Below are positions 10,560-19,972 of a stretch of 41,727 nt of DNA, in pieces. The DNA is from Nemertoderma westbladi (taxonomy: Eukaryota; Xenacoelomorpha; Nemertodermatida; Nemertodermatidae). Position 1 is the stretch's first letter. Every line of letters begins with the position of its first letter. Made by a program: the position numbers and the translations under genes. The notes beneath the pieces were generated by a model, which saw only the letters and a list, made by a program, of their open reading frames with translations, had not been told where the DNA came from and searched no databases. The stretch is taken from NCBI GenBank assembly GCA_032718475.1, contig JAUCBJ010005419.1, positions 1 to 41,727 of the forward strand, given 5' to 3'.

Positions 10560-10665
10560 ACTTTTCACTTAATGCGTATAATGCCGCCCGCAAATAAACC
10601 ACTTTACCTACCCGCGAATATGCAACCGCGTGTATATAAACTACTTTACCCACCCACGAATACCA
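10560..10665 (-). repeat. 42-bp splice-donor satellite, small distal block
   Basis: Two to three divergent units on the minus strand (GCGGGTAGGTAAAGTGGTTT-like and GTGGGTGGGTAAAGTAGTTT-like) are related to the satellite next to the RRM2 exon. The block abuts the RT fragment on its right. Confidence 0.75.
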
Positions 10666-10722
10666 CAATCCGAAATCACGCCGTGGATACTGCTCAAGGG
10701 AGAGAGCCATAACTCCCGAGCC

Positions 10723-11979
10723 ATGATAGACAGTCTTACGCTTGAGGAGCACTTTAGGAAGATGATTGGTACGGAATCAAACCCCGAAAGAATTTATGAA
10801 ACCCCGGAAGTAACTGACGCTGAGAAAGAGGATGATGCCGAGGCGGAAATCTCCGAAGCTGTTAACTGCACTTCGAACCACAAGGCATGCGGGCCCGATA
10901 GAATATATTACGAGCACGTGAAAGCATCACTTCCACTAATTCTCCACATACTAGTGATCCTCTTCAACGCATGTTTGAACGTCGGAAAAATTCCAATAAG
11001 TTGGGCAATTAGTATAATTAAACTACTGTATAAAGGGAAGGGAAGCAAATCAGTCCCGGACAACTATCGAGGAATAGCTCTCATTAGTGTTTTTCTCAAA
11101 ATCCTCACAAAGGTTATCAACAGACGGGTTATCGCACATATAGAAGGTCTAATCGCAGCTATGCAGTTCGGGTTCCGACAGGGAAGATCGACCATACACG
11201 CCATAAAGCTTCTACTATTGGATATATCTGCAACAATCAAGGCACTTTTAACACTGTCACACAACTCACAGAGAACAATATTTGTCCTATTTATAGACTT
11301 CAGAAAAGCCTTTGATGTGGTAAACAGAACTATTCTAGTGTATAAAATCTACAAAAACTTTGGCATCAAAGGAAAAACACTCAATCTAATAAAGGCCCTC
11401 TTGAAAAACTCTGAAAATCTTTGACGGTATCAAATTTTCTATTGTAATTTATTCAACTTCGGGGATTCTTTGTCACCTTCTTGCTTCCTGATGTTTATTG
11501 CGGACCTGGCTCAGGTTCTCCAACAAATTGCTTCTACCATAAGTTCATATTTTTTAATGACGACCTAGTTATATACTCGCTAAAGAACAGTGATATCCAA
11601 AACGCACTAAACGAACTCTACAAATGGTCAATTAAAAACTCGATGGAATTAAATATGGGGAAAACCAAAATAATTAAATTTAGGAAAGGCGGTCGAACAT
11701 CCAGGGCAGATGTATTCTACTACAACGGCGTCCGTACCGTTATGCAGCGAATACGAGTACCTAGGGGTCACCCTACAACCGTCGTTATCATTCTCACGAC
11801 ACATAAACCAGAAGAAAAGAAAAGCTTTCTCAGCCATAGGATGCCTAAAAGATCTTGACCTCCAAATGAAAATAGACCCTATGGTTAATTATGCCTTCAC
11901 AGAGATGGCCAAATTCTTTACTCTCGCGAACCTTAAACAAATTGATATCATCAATGTTATGGTTTTGTTCAGAAATTGA
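10723..11979 (+). pseudogene. Degenerate non-LTR reverse transcriptase fragment
   Basis: Pieces of one RT appear in shifting frames. The first (to 11424) has ACGPDRIYYEHVKA, the block KLLYKGKGSKSVPDNYRGIAL, QFGFRQGRSTIHAI and FVLFIDFRKAFDVVNR. After a stop at 11424 the PQG block is unrecognisable. The next frame (11481-11858) has a damaged catalytic box, FFNDDLVIYS, in place of F/YADD, then MGKTKIIKFRKGG. A third piece ends at 11979. It is not the RTE family of 1-6.9 kb; the affiliation is some other non-LTR clade. The missing first Asp-box context and the frame breaks make it clearly inactive. Confidence 0.85.
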
Positions 11980-12039
11980 AAATGCAACTTAAGACTGCCT
12001 GTTCAATAGAAGTGGATTAGTTTGAGTGTCAGGTGCAAG

Positions 12040-12050
12040 TGGCTGAACTG
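12040..12050 (+). promoter_or_regulatory. Box A-like Pol III internal promoter motif
   Basis: TGGCTGAACTG fits the consensus TRGYNNANNNG at every fixed position. It overlaps the 5' strand of hammerhead stem I. Confidence 0.5.
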
Positions 12051-12110
12051 GTTAGCGCTACTGATGAGGCCTGATAAGCTGAAACGTACGTATAGCGCTG
12101 GTTCAACCCC
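12041..12110 (+). ncRNA. Type I hammerhead self-cleaving ribozyme
   Basis: The core CUGAUGA is at 12061-12067 and GAAA at 12081-12084. Stem II is 12068-12071 with 12077-12080 (G-U, G-C, C-G, then a C-A mismatch and U-A). Stem III is minimal: ACGUACGU at 12084-12091, i.e. two pairs with a GUAC loop or four self-complementary pairs. Stem I pairs AGCGCTA (12054-12060) with TAGCGCT (12093-12099), then an internal bulge, then TGAAC (12044-12048) with GTTCA (12101-12105). The expected cut is after A12092 (GUA). Very short stem III type I hammerheads are known from Penelope-like elements and metazoan retrozymes. All invariant core bases are present. Confidence 0.9.
12100..12110 (+). promoter_or_regulatory. 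Box B-like Pol III internal promoter motif
   Basis: GGTTCAACCCC fits GGTTCRANNCC exactly. It overlaps the 3' strand of hammerhead stem I, 60 nt from the box A start, which is within normal A-B spacing. Confidence 0.55.
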
Positions 12111-12158
12111 CGGTGACGCGCATTCTCATTTTTTCAATTTCTGAACAAAACCATAATA

Positions 12159-12665
12159 TTACATCTTCAACTATGAGTATATAAACTACTTTACATACCG
12201 GCGTACATAATACTATGAGTAAATAAACTACTTTACTTACCCGCGTATATAATACTATGAGTAAATAAACTACTTTACTTACCCGCGTATATAATACTAT
12301 GAGTAAATAAACTACTTTACAAAAGCGTGTATATAAAGTACTTTACTTACCCGCGTATATAATACCACGTTGTGAGTATATAACTACTTTACTTAACCCG
12401 CGTATATAAACTACTTTACAAAAGCGTGTATATAAACTACTTTACAAAAGCGTGTATATAAACTACTTTATAAAGGAAGGATGAAATGATCTTTAGGTGC
12501 CGCTGTAATTATATTATATATATATATAATTATTATTAGGAACTACTTCAAACATTTAAACTACTTTACTTACCCGCGTATATAATACTACGTTGTGAGT
12601 ATATAAACTACTTTATTTAACCCGCGTACATAATACTATGAGTATATAAACTACACCCGCGTACA
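12159..12665 (-). repeat. 42-bp splice-donor satellite, middle block
   Basis: About ten units and partial units on the minus strand of GTATTATATACGCGGGTAAG followed by TAAAGTAGTTTA. Shortened forms, and a (TA)n-containing interruption at 12500-12545, are also present. Most units keep GGTAAGT intact. Confidence 0.85.
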
Positions 12666-12992
12666 TAATACCGCATATTAGAGTTGCAACAGAGACCTGT
12701 TTTTCTTAATCTCGGTAAACCAGATACCTACCCGGATAATTATTTTTAAAAATACCTGAGACCAGAGCCAGAGATCGGAGACTTTGGAACTGATAACTAT
12801 TTGTCTATAGTTGAATTCTTAAAGAAAATAACTCTAGTGGAATGCATCCATCTTAAACACAATAATATTTTCGACACAGATGTGGTGGAATATTATAAAG
12901 CTTTTAGAGCTGATCGCCAGAATCACTTTATTAACGAAGGTTTCATCCGAGGCTCAGCCTTTAAATCGACCACCTGGAGATCAGCCGGCCGA
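12666..12992. other. Unique sequence before the 36-bp array, no gene supported
   Basis: A frame opening at 12801 runs into the array, but its non-repeat part (about 65 codons) resembles nothing known to me. Several frames on both strands are open through the array, so the frame is not evidence of a gene. Confidence 0.5.
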
Positions 12993-15048
12993 TCTGTCGT
13001 ACGACAGCGCACGGGTTCCACCACAAACTCTGTCGGACGACAGCGCACGGGTTCCACCATAAACTCTGTCGGACGACAGCGCACGGGTTCCACCATAAAC
13101 TCTGTCGTACGACAGCGCACGGGTTCCACCACAAACTCTGTCGGACGACAGCGCACGGGTTCCACCATAAACTCTGTCGGACGACAGCGCACGGGTTCCA
13201 CCATAAACTCTGTCGTACAACAGCGCACGGGTTCCACCATAAACTCTGTCGGACGACAGCGCACGGGTTCCACCATAAACTCTGTCGTACGACAGCGCAC
13301 GGGTTCCACCATAAACTCTGACGGACGACAGCGCACGGGTTCCACCATAAACTCTGTCGGACGACAGCGCACGGGTTCCACCATAAACTCTGTCGGACGA
13401 CAGCGCACGGGTTCCACCATAAACTCTGTCGTACGACAGCGCACGGGTTCCACCATAAACTCTGTCGGACGACAGCGCACGGGTTCCACCATAAACTCTG
13501 TCGGACGACAGCGCACGGGTTCCACCATAAACTCTGTCGTACGACAGCGCACGGGTTCCACCATAAACTCTGTCGTACGACAGCGCACGGGTTCCACCAT
13601 ATACTCTGTCGTACGACAGCGCACGGGTTCCACCATAAACTCTGTCGGACGACAGCGCACGGGTTCCACCATAAACTCTGTCGTACGACAGCGCACGGGT
13701 TCCACCATAAACTCTGTCGGACGACAGCGCACGGGTTCCACCATAAACTCTGTCGGACGACAGCGCACGGGTTCCACCATAAACTCTGTCGTACGACAGC
13801 GCACGGGTTCCACCATAAACTCTGTCGTACGACAGCGCACGGGTTCCACCATATACTCTGTCGTACGACAGCGCACGGGTTCCACCATAAACTCTGTCGG
13901 ACGACAGCGCACGGGTTCCACCATAAACTCTGTCGTACGACAGCGCACGGGTTCCACCATAAACTCTGTCGGACGACAGCGCACGGGTTCCACCATAAAC
14001 TCTGTCATACGACAGCGCACGGGTTCCACCATAAACTCTGTCGGACGACAGCGCACGGGTTCCACCATAAACTCTGTCGGACGACAGCGCACGGGTTCCA
14101 CCATAAACTCTGTCGGACGACAGCGCACGGGTTCCACCATAAACTCTGTCGGACGACAGCGCACGGGTTCCACCATAAACTCTGTCGGACGACAGCGCAC
14201 GGGTTCCACCATAAACTCTGTCGGACGACAGCGCACGGGTTCCACCATAAACTCTGTCGTACGACAGCGCACGGGTTCCACCATAAACTCTGTCGGACGA
14301 CAGCGCACGGGTTCCACCATAAACTCTGTCGGACGACAGCGCACGGGTTCCACCATAAACTCTGTCGTACGACAGCGCACGGGTTCCACCATAAACTCTG
14401 TCGTACGACAGCGCACGGGTTCCACCATATACTCTGTCGTACGACAGCGCACGGGTTCCACCATAAACTCTGTCGGACGACAGCGCACGGGTTCCACCAT
14501 AAACTCTGTCGTACGACAGCGCACGGGTTCCACCATAAACTCTGTCGGACGACAGCGCACGGGTTCCACCATAAACTCTGTCGGACGACAGCGCACGGGT
14601 TCCACCATAAACTCTGTCGTACGACAGCGCACGGGTTCCACCATAAACTCTGTCGTACGACAGCGCACGGGTTCCACCATATACTCTGTCGTACGACAGC
14701 GCACGGGTTCCACCATAAACTCTGTCGGACGACAGCGCACGGGTTCCACCATAAACTCTGTCGTACGACAGCGCACGGGTTCCACCATAAACTCTGTCGG
14801 ACGACAGCGCACGGGTTCCACCATAAACTCTGTCGTACGACAGCGCACGGGTTCCACCATAAACTCTGTCGGACGACAGCGCACGGGTTCCACCATAAAC
14901 TCTGTCGGACGACAGCGCACGGGTTCCACCATAAACTCTGTCGGACGACAGCGCACGGGTTCCACCATAAACTCTGTCGGACGACAGCGCACGGGTTCCA
15001 CCATAAACTCTGTCGGACGACAGCGCACGGGTTCCACCATAAACTCTG
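12993..15048. repeat. 36-bp tandem array, 57 units
   Basis: The unit is TCTGTCGTACGACAGCGCAC followed by GGGTTCCACCATAAAC, repeated exactly 57 times with a 4-nt remnant at the end. Units differ mainly at GTAC/GGAC in the middle of a TGTCGTACGACA palindrome and at AAACTCT/ATACTCT. The units have higher-order organisation (see findings). Because 36 is divisible by 3 and units lack stops in several phases, long frames of 787, 715, 701 and 372 codons overlap here; I treat them as by-products. Confidence 0.97.
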
Positions 15049-16344
15049 CCTGGACCATCGCCCTTTCCACTCTTTATCCGATTCATGTGCCTGTAAATTC
15101 TGCCACTCGCCCATCACAGACAAATTCCATATCTCGTTCTGTTCATCTGCCCCATCTCTTGTAACTCTAGCGAACGATTAATCTATTTATTTTATAATTC
15201 AACATTTGCTTATTTTACGATGATATAATAATAATCTTATTTTAGTTAATTAATTTTCCATTTTATTATCGATTCATGTGTGTCGTACATTATATTCCAT
15301 TTTAACATATTTATATTTATTGGTCGATTGAAATAATGAATAAATTCCCAGTTGCCTCGCTTGGGTGCGTAATGATTTAAACAAAATTGTCTCTGGTTGA
15401 ATTATAGTAAATCCATATATCAGCATTCAACCCTTACCCTATGGAAAAAATAAGCGCAAGTACATTGGGTTGGGTTATTGTTACATTTATTGTTATGTAA
15501 CATTAAAGTGTAAACTTAGTCATTTACGAATAGTTAGCGGTAGTGTACAGGTGTGGTACTCTACTCGCCCCCTTTACAAGCCTAGTAGTTGCTCTCGTTT
15601 CTTTATTTGGTTGCCTTAATATCCATCCTACAAGGTGAAGAAAAGAGTCCAACCTTAACTTTCACACTTAATCTTTAAGGGTGCTCAATGTAAGCACCCT
15701 TATCATTATATTAGACCCGTCGTTTGGTGCTAATTTATCTTAATTAAAAGCACCTTAAATTTATTAAATAGATTACCAGTACATTTAGAAATACATCCAT
15801 TTGAAATACCCCGGGAACCAGAGACCTACCCAGAAACCAAAAAATTGCCCGGAGAATCCAGAGATCAGTGACAGTCTCTGTTTCAACTCTTCTAGACGCT
15901 ATTTATTTATAAAATATTCTAGAAGCGATTTAAGTAAATATTGTGTTCTAGAATGTTTTTTAAATAAATACCATTGCGTCGAATAAAATGCAACTTTCGC
16001 CTGTCTTCGCCCTAATTAGAAAACAAATAAGATTTGGGTTGGGCCGTTTAAATTTTATCCGATATTACCAAAAACATCGGCTATTGGCTGGGGAAGGATG
16101 CCTAACTTTATTGAGTTTATGTTTATACTACTGTTTGCGCAATTCATATCGGTTGCCTAACTGTACTTTAGTTACATATCCTACATTGTGTGATATGTGA
16201 CCTACACCCACCTATATAAATAACGATATTAATTGTTATATTTATATGATTGTGTGCGATTCGTGATATGGTAATATCTATTATTGTATTAAATAATTTA
16301 AAAAATCTCAACAATCACTTCGAAATGGTGAAATTTTTGAATGT
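15049..16344. other. AT-rich intronic stretch, no gene seen
   Basis: About 1.3 kb between the 36-bp and 76-bp arrays. The only structure noted is a perfect 10-bp hairpin at 15676-15702. Short frames at 15801 and 15988 look random. Confidence 0.55.
15676..15702. repeat. Perfect 10-bp stem hairpin
   Basis: TAAGGGTGCT (15676-15685) pairs with AGCACCCTTA (15693-15702) around a 7-nt loop. No U-tract or histone stem-loop consensus accompanies it. Confidence 0.6.
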
Positions 16345-18256
16345 TGTAACAAATTAATTAACGGAGTTCTGATCCTTACGGCTTTGTTTGAACCAAAGTC
16401 ACTACGTTGGTTCTATGTTCTGTAACAAATTAATTAACGGAGTTCTGATCCTTACGGCTTTGTTTGAACCAAAGTCACTACGTTGGTTCTATGTTCTGTA
16501 ACAAATTAATTAACGGAGTTCTGATCCTTACGGCTTTGTTTGAACCAAAGTCACTACGTTGGTTCTATGTTCTGTAACAAATTAATTAACGGAGTTCTGA
16601 TCCTTACGGCTTTGTTTGAACGAAACTCACTACGTTGGTTCTATGTTCTGTAACAAATTAATTAACGGAGTTCTGATCCTTACGGCTTTGTTTGAACCAA
16701 AGTCACTACGTTGGTTCTATGTTCTGTAACAAATTAATTAACGGAGTTCTGATCCTTACGGCTTTGTTTGAACCAAACTCACTACGTTGGTTCTATGTTC
16801 TGTAACAAATTAATTAACGGAGTTCTGATCCTTACGGCTTTGTTTGAACCAAAGTCACTACGTTGGTTCTATGTTCTGTAACAAATTAATTAACGGAGTT
16901 CTGATCCTTACGGCTTTGTTTGAACGAAACTCACTACGTTGGTTCTATGTTCTGTAACAAATTAATTAACGGAGTTCTGATCCTTACGGCTTTGTTTGAA
17001 CCAAAGTCACTACGTTGGTTCTATGTTCTGTAACAAATTAATTAACGGAGTTCTGATCCTTACGGCTTTGTTTGAACCAAACTCACTACGTTGGTTCTAT
17101 GTTCTGTAACAAATTAATTAACGGAGTTCTGATCCTTACGGCTTTGTTTGAACCAAAGTCACTACGTTGGTTCTATGTTCTGTAACAAATTAATTAACGG
17201 GGTTCTGATCCTTACGGCTTTGTTTGAACCAAAGTCACTACGTTGGTTCTATGTTCTGTAACAAATTAATTAACGGGGTTCTGATCCTTACGGCTTTGTT
17301 TGAACCAAAGTCACTACGTTGGTTCTATGTTCTGTAACAAATTAATTAACGGAGTTCTGATCCTTACGGCTTTGTTTGAACGAAACTCACTACGTTGGTT
17401 CTATGTTCTGTAACAAATTAATTAACGGGGTTCTGATCCTTACGGCTTTGTTTGAACGAAACTCACTACGTTGGTTCTATGTTCTGTAACAAATTAATTA
17501 ACGGGGTTCTGATCCTTACGGCTTTGTTTGAACCAAAGTCACTACGTTGGTTCTATGTTCTGTAACAAATTAATTAACGGGGTTCTGATCCTTACGGCTT
17601 TGTTTGAACCAAAGTCACTACGTTGGTTCTATGTTCTGTAACAAATTAATTAACGGGGTTCTGATCCTTACGGCTTTGTTTGAACCAAAGTCACTACGTT
17701 GGTTCTATGTTCTGTAACAAATTAATTAACGGGGTTCTGATCCTTACGGCTTTGTTTGAACCAAACTCACTACGTTGGTTCTATGTTCTGTAACAAATTA
17801 ATTAACGGGGTTCTGATCCTTACGGCTTTGTTTGAACCAAACTCACTACGTTGGTTCTATGTTCTGTAACAAATTAATTAACGGGGTTCTGATCCTTACG
17901 GCTTTGTTTGAACCAAAGTCACTACGTTGGTTCTATGTTCTGTAACAAATTAATTAACGGGGTTCTGATCCTTACGGCTTTGTTTGAACCAAAGTCACTA
18001 CGTTGGTTCTATGTTCTGTAACAAATTAATTAACGGGGTTCTGATCCTTACGGCTTTGTTTGAACCAAAGTCACTACGTTGGTTCTATGTTCTGTAACAA
18101 ATTAATTAACGGGGTTCTGATCCTTACGGCTTTGTTTGAACCAAAGTCACTACGTTGGTTCAATGTTCTGTAACAAATTAATTAACGGGGTTCTGATCCT
18201 TACGGCTTTGTTTGAACCAAAGTCACTACGTTGGTTCTATGTTCTGTAACAAATTA
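16345..18256. repeat. 76-bp tandem array, 25 units
   Basis: The unit begins TGTAACAAATTAATTAACGG and ends GTTGGTTCTATGTTC. There are exactly 25 units of 76 bp (1900 bp) plus a 12-nt remnant, with no length variation. Three diagnostic sites vary: ACGGAG/ACGGGG, GAACCAA/GAACGAA and AAGTC/AACTC. Each unit holds a hairpin GAACCAA-10 nt-TTGGTTC. Confidence 0.97.
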
Positions 18257-18600
18257 CTCGAATGAGCGCGCTGTAATGTTAATAGTTATTCTACAATATG
18301 TTATTACATTCAGCGCTTTTGTTAAATCATCGTAACGCTAAAGTAATAACTAACTATAGAAACAATGGAATATATTTCTGGAACACATCTTTAAAATGAC
18401 TTCTCTACTGTTCTAGAATGGATTATAATAGCCATTGTATAATAATTGTAAGAATGCTTACTGTTATTGTATTAACTGCAATTATGGGTGTACAAATGGA
18501 TATTAATTCCCTAAACATTATACACCATCTCTCTCTCTCTTAATACAACAACCATTTTTAAGAGGTCGGAGCCCCCCCCCCCCCCCCCCACCCCCACCGA
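18257..18600. other. Spacer with an 18-nt poly-C run
   Basis: AT-rich sequence followed by a CTCTCTCT tract and an uninterrupted run of 18 C (18572-18589) with further C-rich sequence, directly abutting the proximal donor satellite. No gene is seen. Confidence 0.7.
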
Positions 18601-19304
18601 ACCCCCCGCGTAAATAATACTACGAGAAAATAAACTCCTTTACTTACCCGCGTAAATAATACTACGAGAAAATAAACTCCTTTACTTACCCACATATATA
18701 ATACTATGAGGAAATAAACTCCTTTACTTACCCACGTATATAATACTATGAGTATATAAACTCCTTTACTTACCCGCGTAAATAATACTACGAGAAAATA
18801 AACTCCTTTACTTACCCGCGTAAATAAAACTACGAGAAAATAAACTCCTTTACTTACCCGCGTAAATAATACTATGAGTAAATAAACTCCTTTACTTACC
18901 CACGTATATAATACTATGAGTATATAAACTCCTTTACTTACCCGCGTATATAATACTATGAGTATATAAACTCCTTTACTTACACACATATATAATACTA
19001 TGAGTATATAAACTCCTTTACTTACCCGCGTAACTAATACTACGAGAAAATAAACTCCTTTACTTACCCGCGTATATAATACTATGAGTAAATTAACTAC
19101 TTTACTTACCCGCGTATATAATACTACGAGAAAATTAACTACTTTACTTACCCGCGTATATAAACTACTTTACTTAACATATAAACTACTTTACTTAACA
19201 TATAAACTACTTTACTTAACAGCATATATAATACTATTGAGTAAATAAACTACTTTACCTACCTGCGAATATACAAAAGCGTGTATATAAACTACTTTAC
19301 TTAC
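18601..19304 (-). repeat. 42-bp splice-donor satellite, exon-proximal block
   Basis: On the minus strand about 16-17 units of GTATTATATACGCGGGTAAG followed by TAAAGGAGTTTATTTTCTCGTA (42 nt) run straight into the true donor of the RRM2 exon. The last 15 coding nt of that exon, GTGTTATATACGCGG, plus GTAAGTAAAGTAGTTTATA, are nearly identical to the unit. Variants include ATACGCGGGTAAGT, ATACGTGGGTAAGT and a run of shortened TATGTTAAGTAAAGTAGTTT units close to the exon. Confidence 0.93.
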
Positions 19305-19464
19305 CCGCGTATATAACACCGCCGAATAAGTCGTTGATTATAGAAGCCAGTGATTCTGCATTTAACATTCCATGAAGAGCCCCAACAAATACTGTTTTCG
19401 TCGGGTCGAGATTTTGTGTGGGAAACTTGATATAATTACTATCGGACAGCACCCAAGGTATAAC
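19305..19464 (-). CDS. CPEB1: CPEB1/Orb-like protein, RRM2 exon
   Basis: The 160-nt exon lies between a TTACAG acceptor and a G/GTAAGT donor (19304-19299). It reads [15 protein letters not shown], then [15 protein letters not shown] with RNP2 of RRM2 (TVFVGAL), then [21 protein letters not shown]. These are hallmark CPEB1 sequences: the linker between RRM1 and RRM2 and the first half of RRM2. It starts in phase 0 after the exon ending EVQ and ends one base into a Gly codon, which the exon at 10236 completes (G/GA), giving YAG-IDTDK in register. No stop or frameshift is present. The last 15 nt and the donor are the core of the 42-bp satellite next to it. Confidence 0.94.
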
Positions 19465-19829
19465 CTGTAATAATTAATATACAAAATAAGTCAAAATTCA
19501 TCAGTTAGTTTTAAAATTCTGTTTAGCATTATAATATGAATAATATCACGTTGTACCTTTTAAAAAATTCAGTTTTGATATAATGTTACTAATGCATGGT
19601 AAATTTCGCGGTACAAACACAGTAATTACCCGGGTAACTTTGAAAAAGCGGATTAATAAATATTAGCGGTTACTTATTATCACAAATTATTAGAGCATTC
19701 ATGACAGCCTAACTGAGATAAGACTCCCTTTATTTCTTTACTTTAGGTTTCAGCTAATAGATACAGTGATAGAAATAGATAATGATAGATAAAATAATTT
19801 TTTGAAAGAAATCATCTACTATTATTAAC
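19465..19829 (-). other. CPEB1 intron between RRM1 and RRM2 exons (365 bp)
   Basis: Donor GTTAAT at 19829-19824, acceptor TTACAG ending at 19465. Unlike its neighbours this intron is short and free of tandem repeats. Confidence 0.88.
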
Positions 19830-19972
19830 CTGAACTTCTTTCGAACGCATTTTTTTGCTGGAAACTTTGAAGTAATACTCCCCCATACAGGAGCCACTGG
19901 AGTAATCGTGGGTACAAGCTGAGAGAAGAGATTTAACCGCCTTGTCGCTGTCGAAAACCACGTAAACGTAAC
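19830..19972 (-). CDS. CPEB1: CPEB1/Orb-like protein, exon for the second half of RRM1
   Basis: The 143-nt exon follows a TATTCCCCAG acceptor and reads [19 protein letters not shown], then [18 protein letters not shown] and RSKEVQ. With the split Gly from the previous exon it starts GYVYVVF, the RNP1 motif of RRM1. The rest ([23 protein letters not shown] across the junction) is typical of CPEB1. The phases are 1 in and 0 out, fitting the RRM2 exon. The first half of RRM1 and the N-terminal regulatory region are not found in this window and must lie to the right of it. The acceptor is the first member of the 27-bp satellite. Confidence 0.93.

Larger units (their letters stand above)
11957..12156. 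repeat. 26-bp perfect inverted repeat framing a 148-bp core
   Basis: The left arm (11957-11982) reads TTATGGTTTTGTTCAGAAAT and continues TGAAAA; the right arm (12131-12156) is its exact reverse complement. The core contains the hammerhead ribozyme and box A/B-like motifs. No obvious target duplication is seen at the outer edges. Confidence 0.85.
10237..19304 (-). other. CPEB1 last intron (9.07 kb), packed with repeats
   Basis: The donor is GTAAGT at 19304-19299 and the acceptor CAG ends at 10237. The intron holds, from right to left: the proximal 42-bp satellite, a poly-C tract, the 76-bp array, the 36-bp array, the distal 42-bp satellite, a hammerhead element, a dead RT fragment and a last small 42-bp block. 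The stretch 10237-10559 shows no gene. Confidence 0.88.

Noticed and set aside
12033-12120. tRNA gene
   Set aside because: Box A and B match, but no acceptor stem or anticodon arm forms; the intervening sequence is a hammerhead core.
12993-15048. CRISPR-like array (36-bp direct repeats)
   Set aside because: Repeats are contiguous with no unique spacers, the setting is a eukaryotic intron, and no cas genes are present.
12801-15164. 787-codon plus-strand ORF of RQRTGSTINSVG repeats as a structural repeat protein
   Set aside because: Several frames on both strands are open over the same array because of its 36-nt period; no start context, signal peptide or recognisable flanking domain.
15988-16200. 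70-codon plus-strand ORF
   Set aside because: No motif, AT-rich context and expected by chance in a stretch of this length.
18262-18340. Imperfect inverted repeat around GCGCTG...CAGCGC as transposon ends
   Set aside because: The arms are short and mismatched, there is no target duplication, and no element body is recognisable.
18558-18989. 143-codon minus-strand ORF of SKGVYILIVLYTR repeats as a membrane protein
   Set aside because: A reading of the 42-bp donor satellite; the hydrophobicity comes from the repeat composition.
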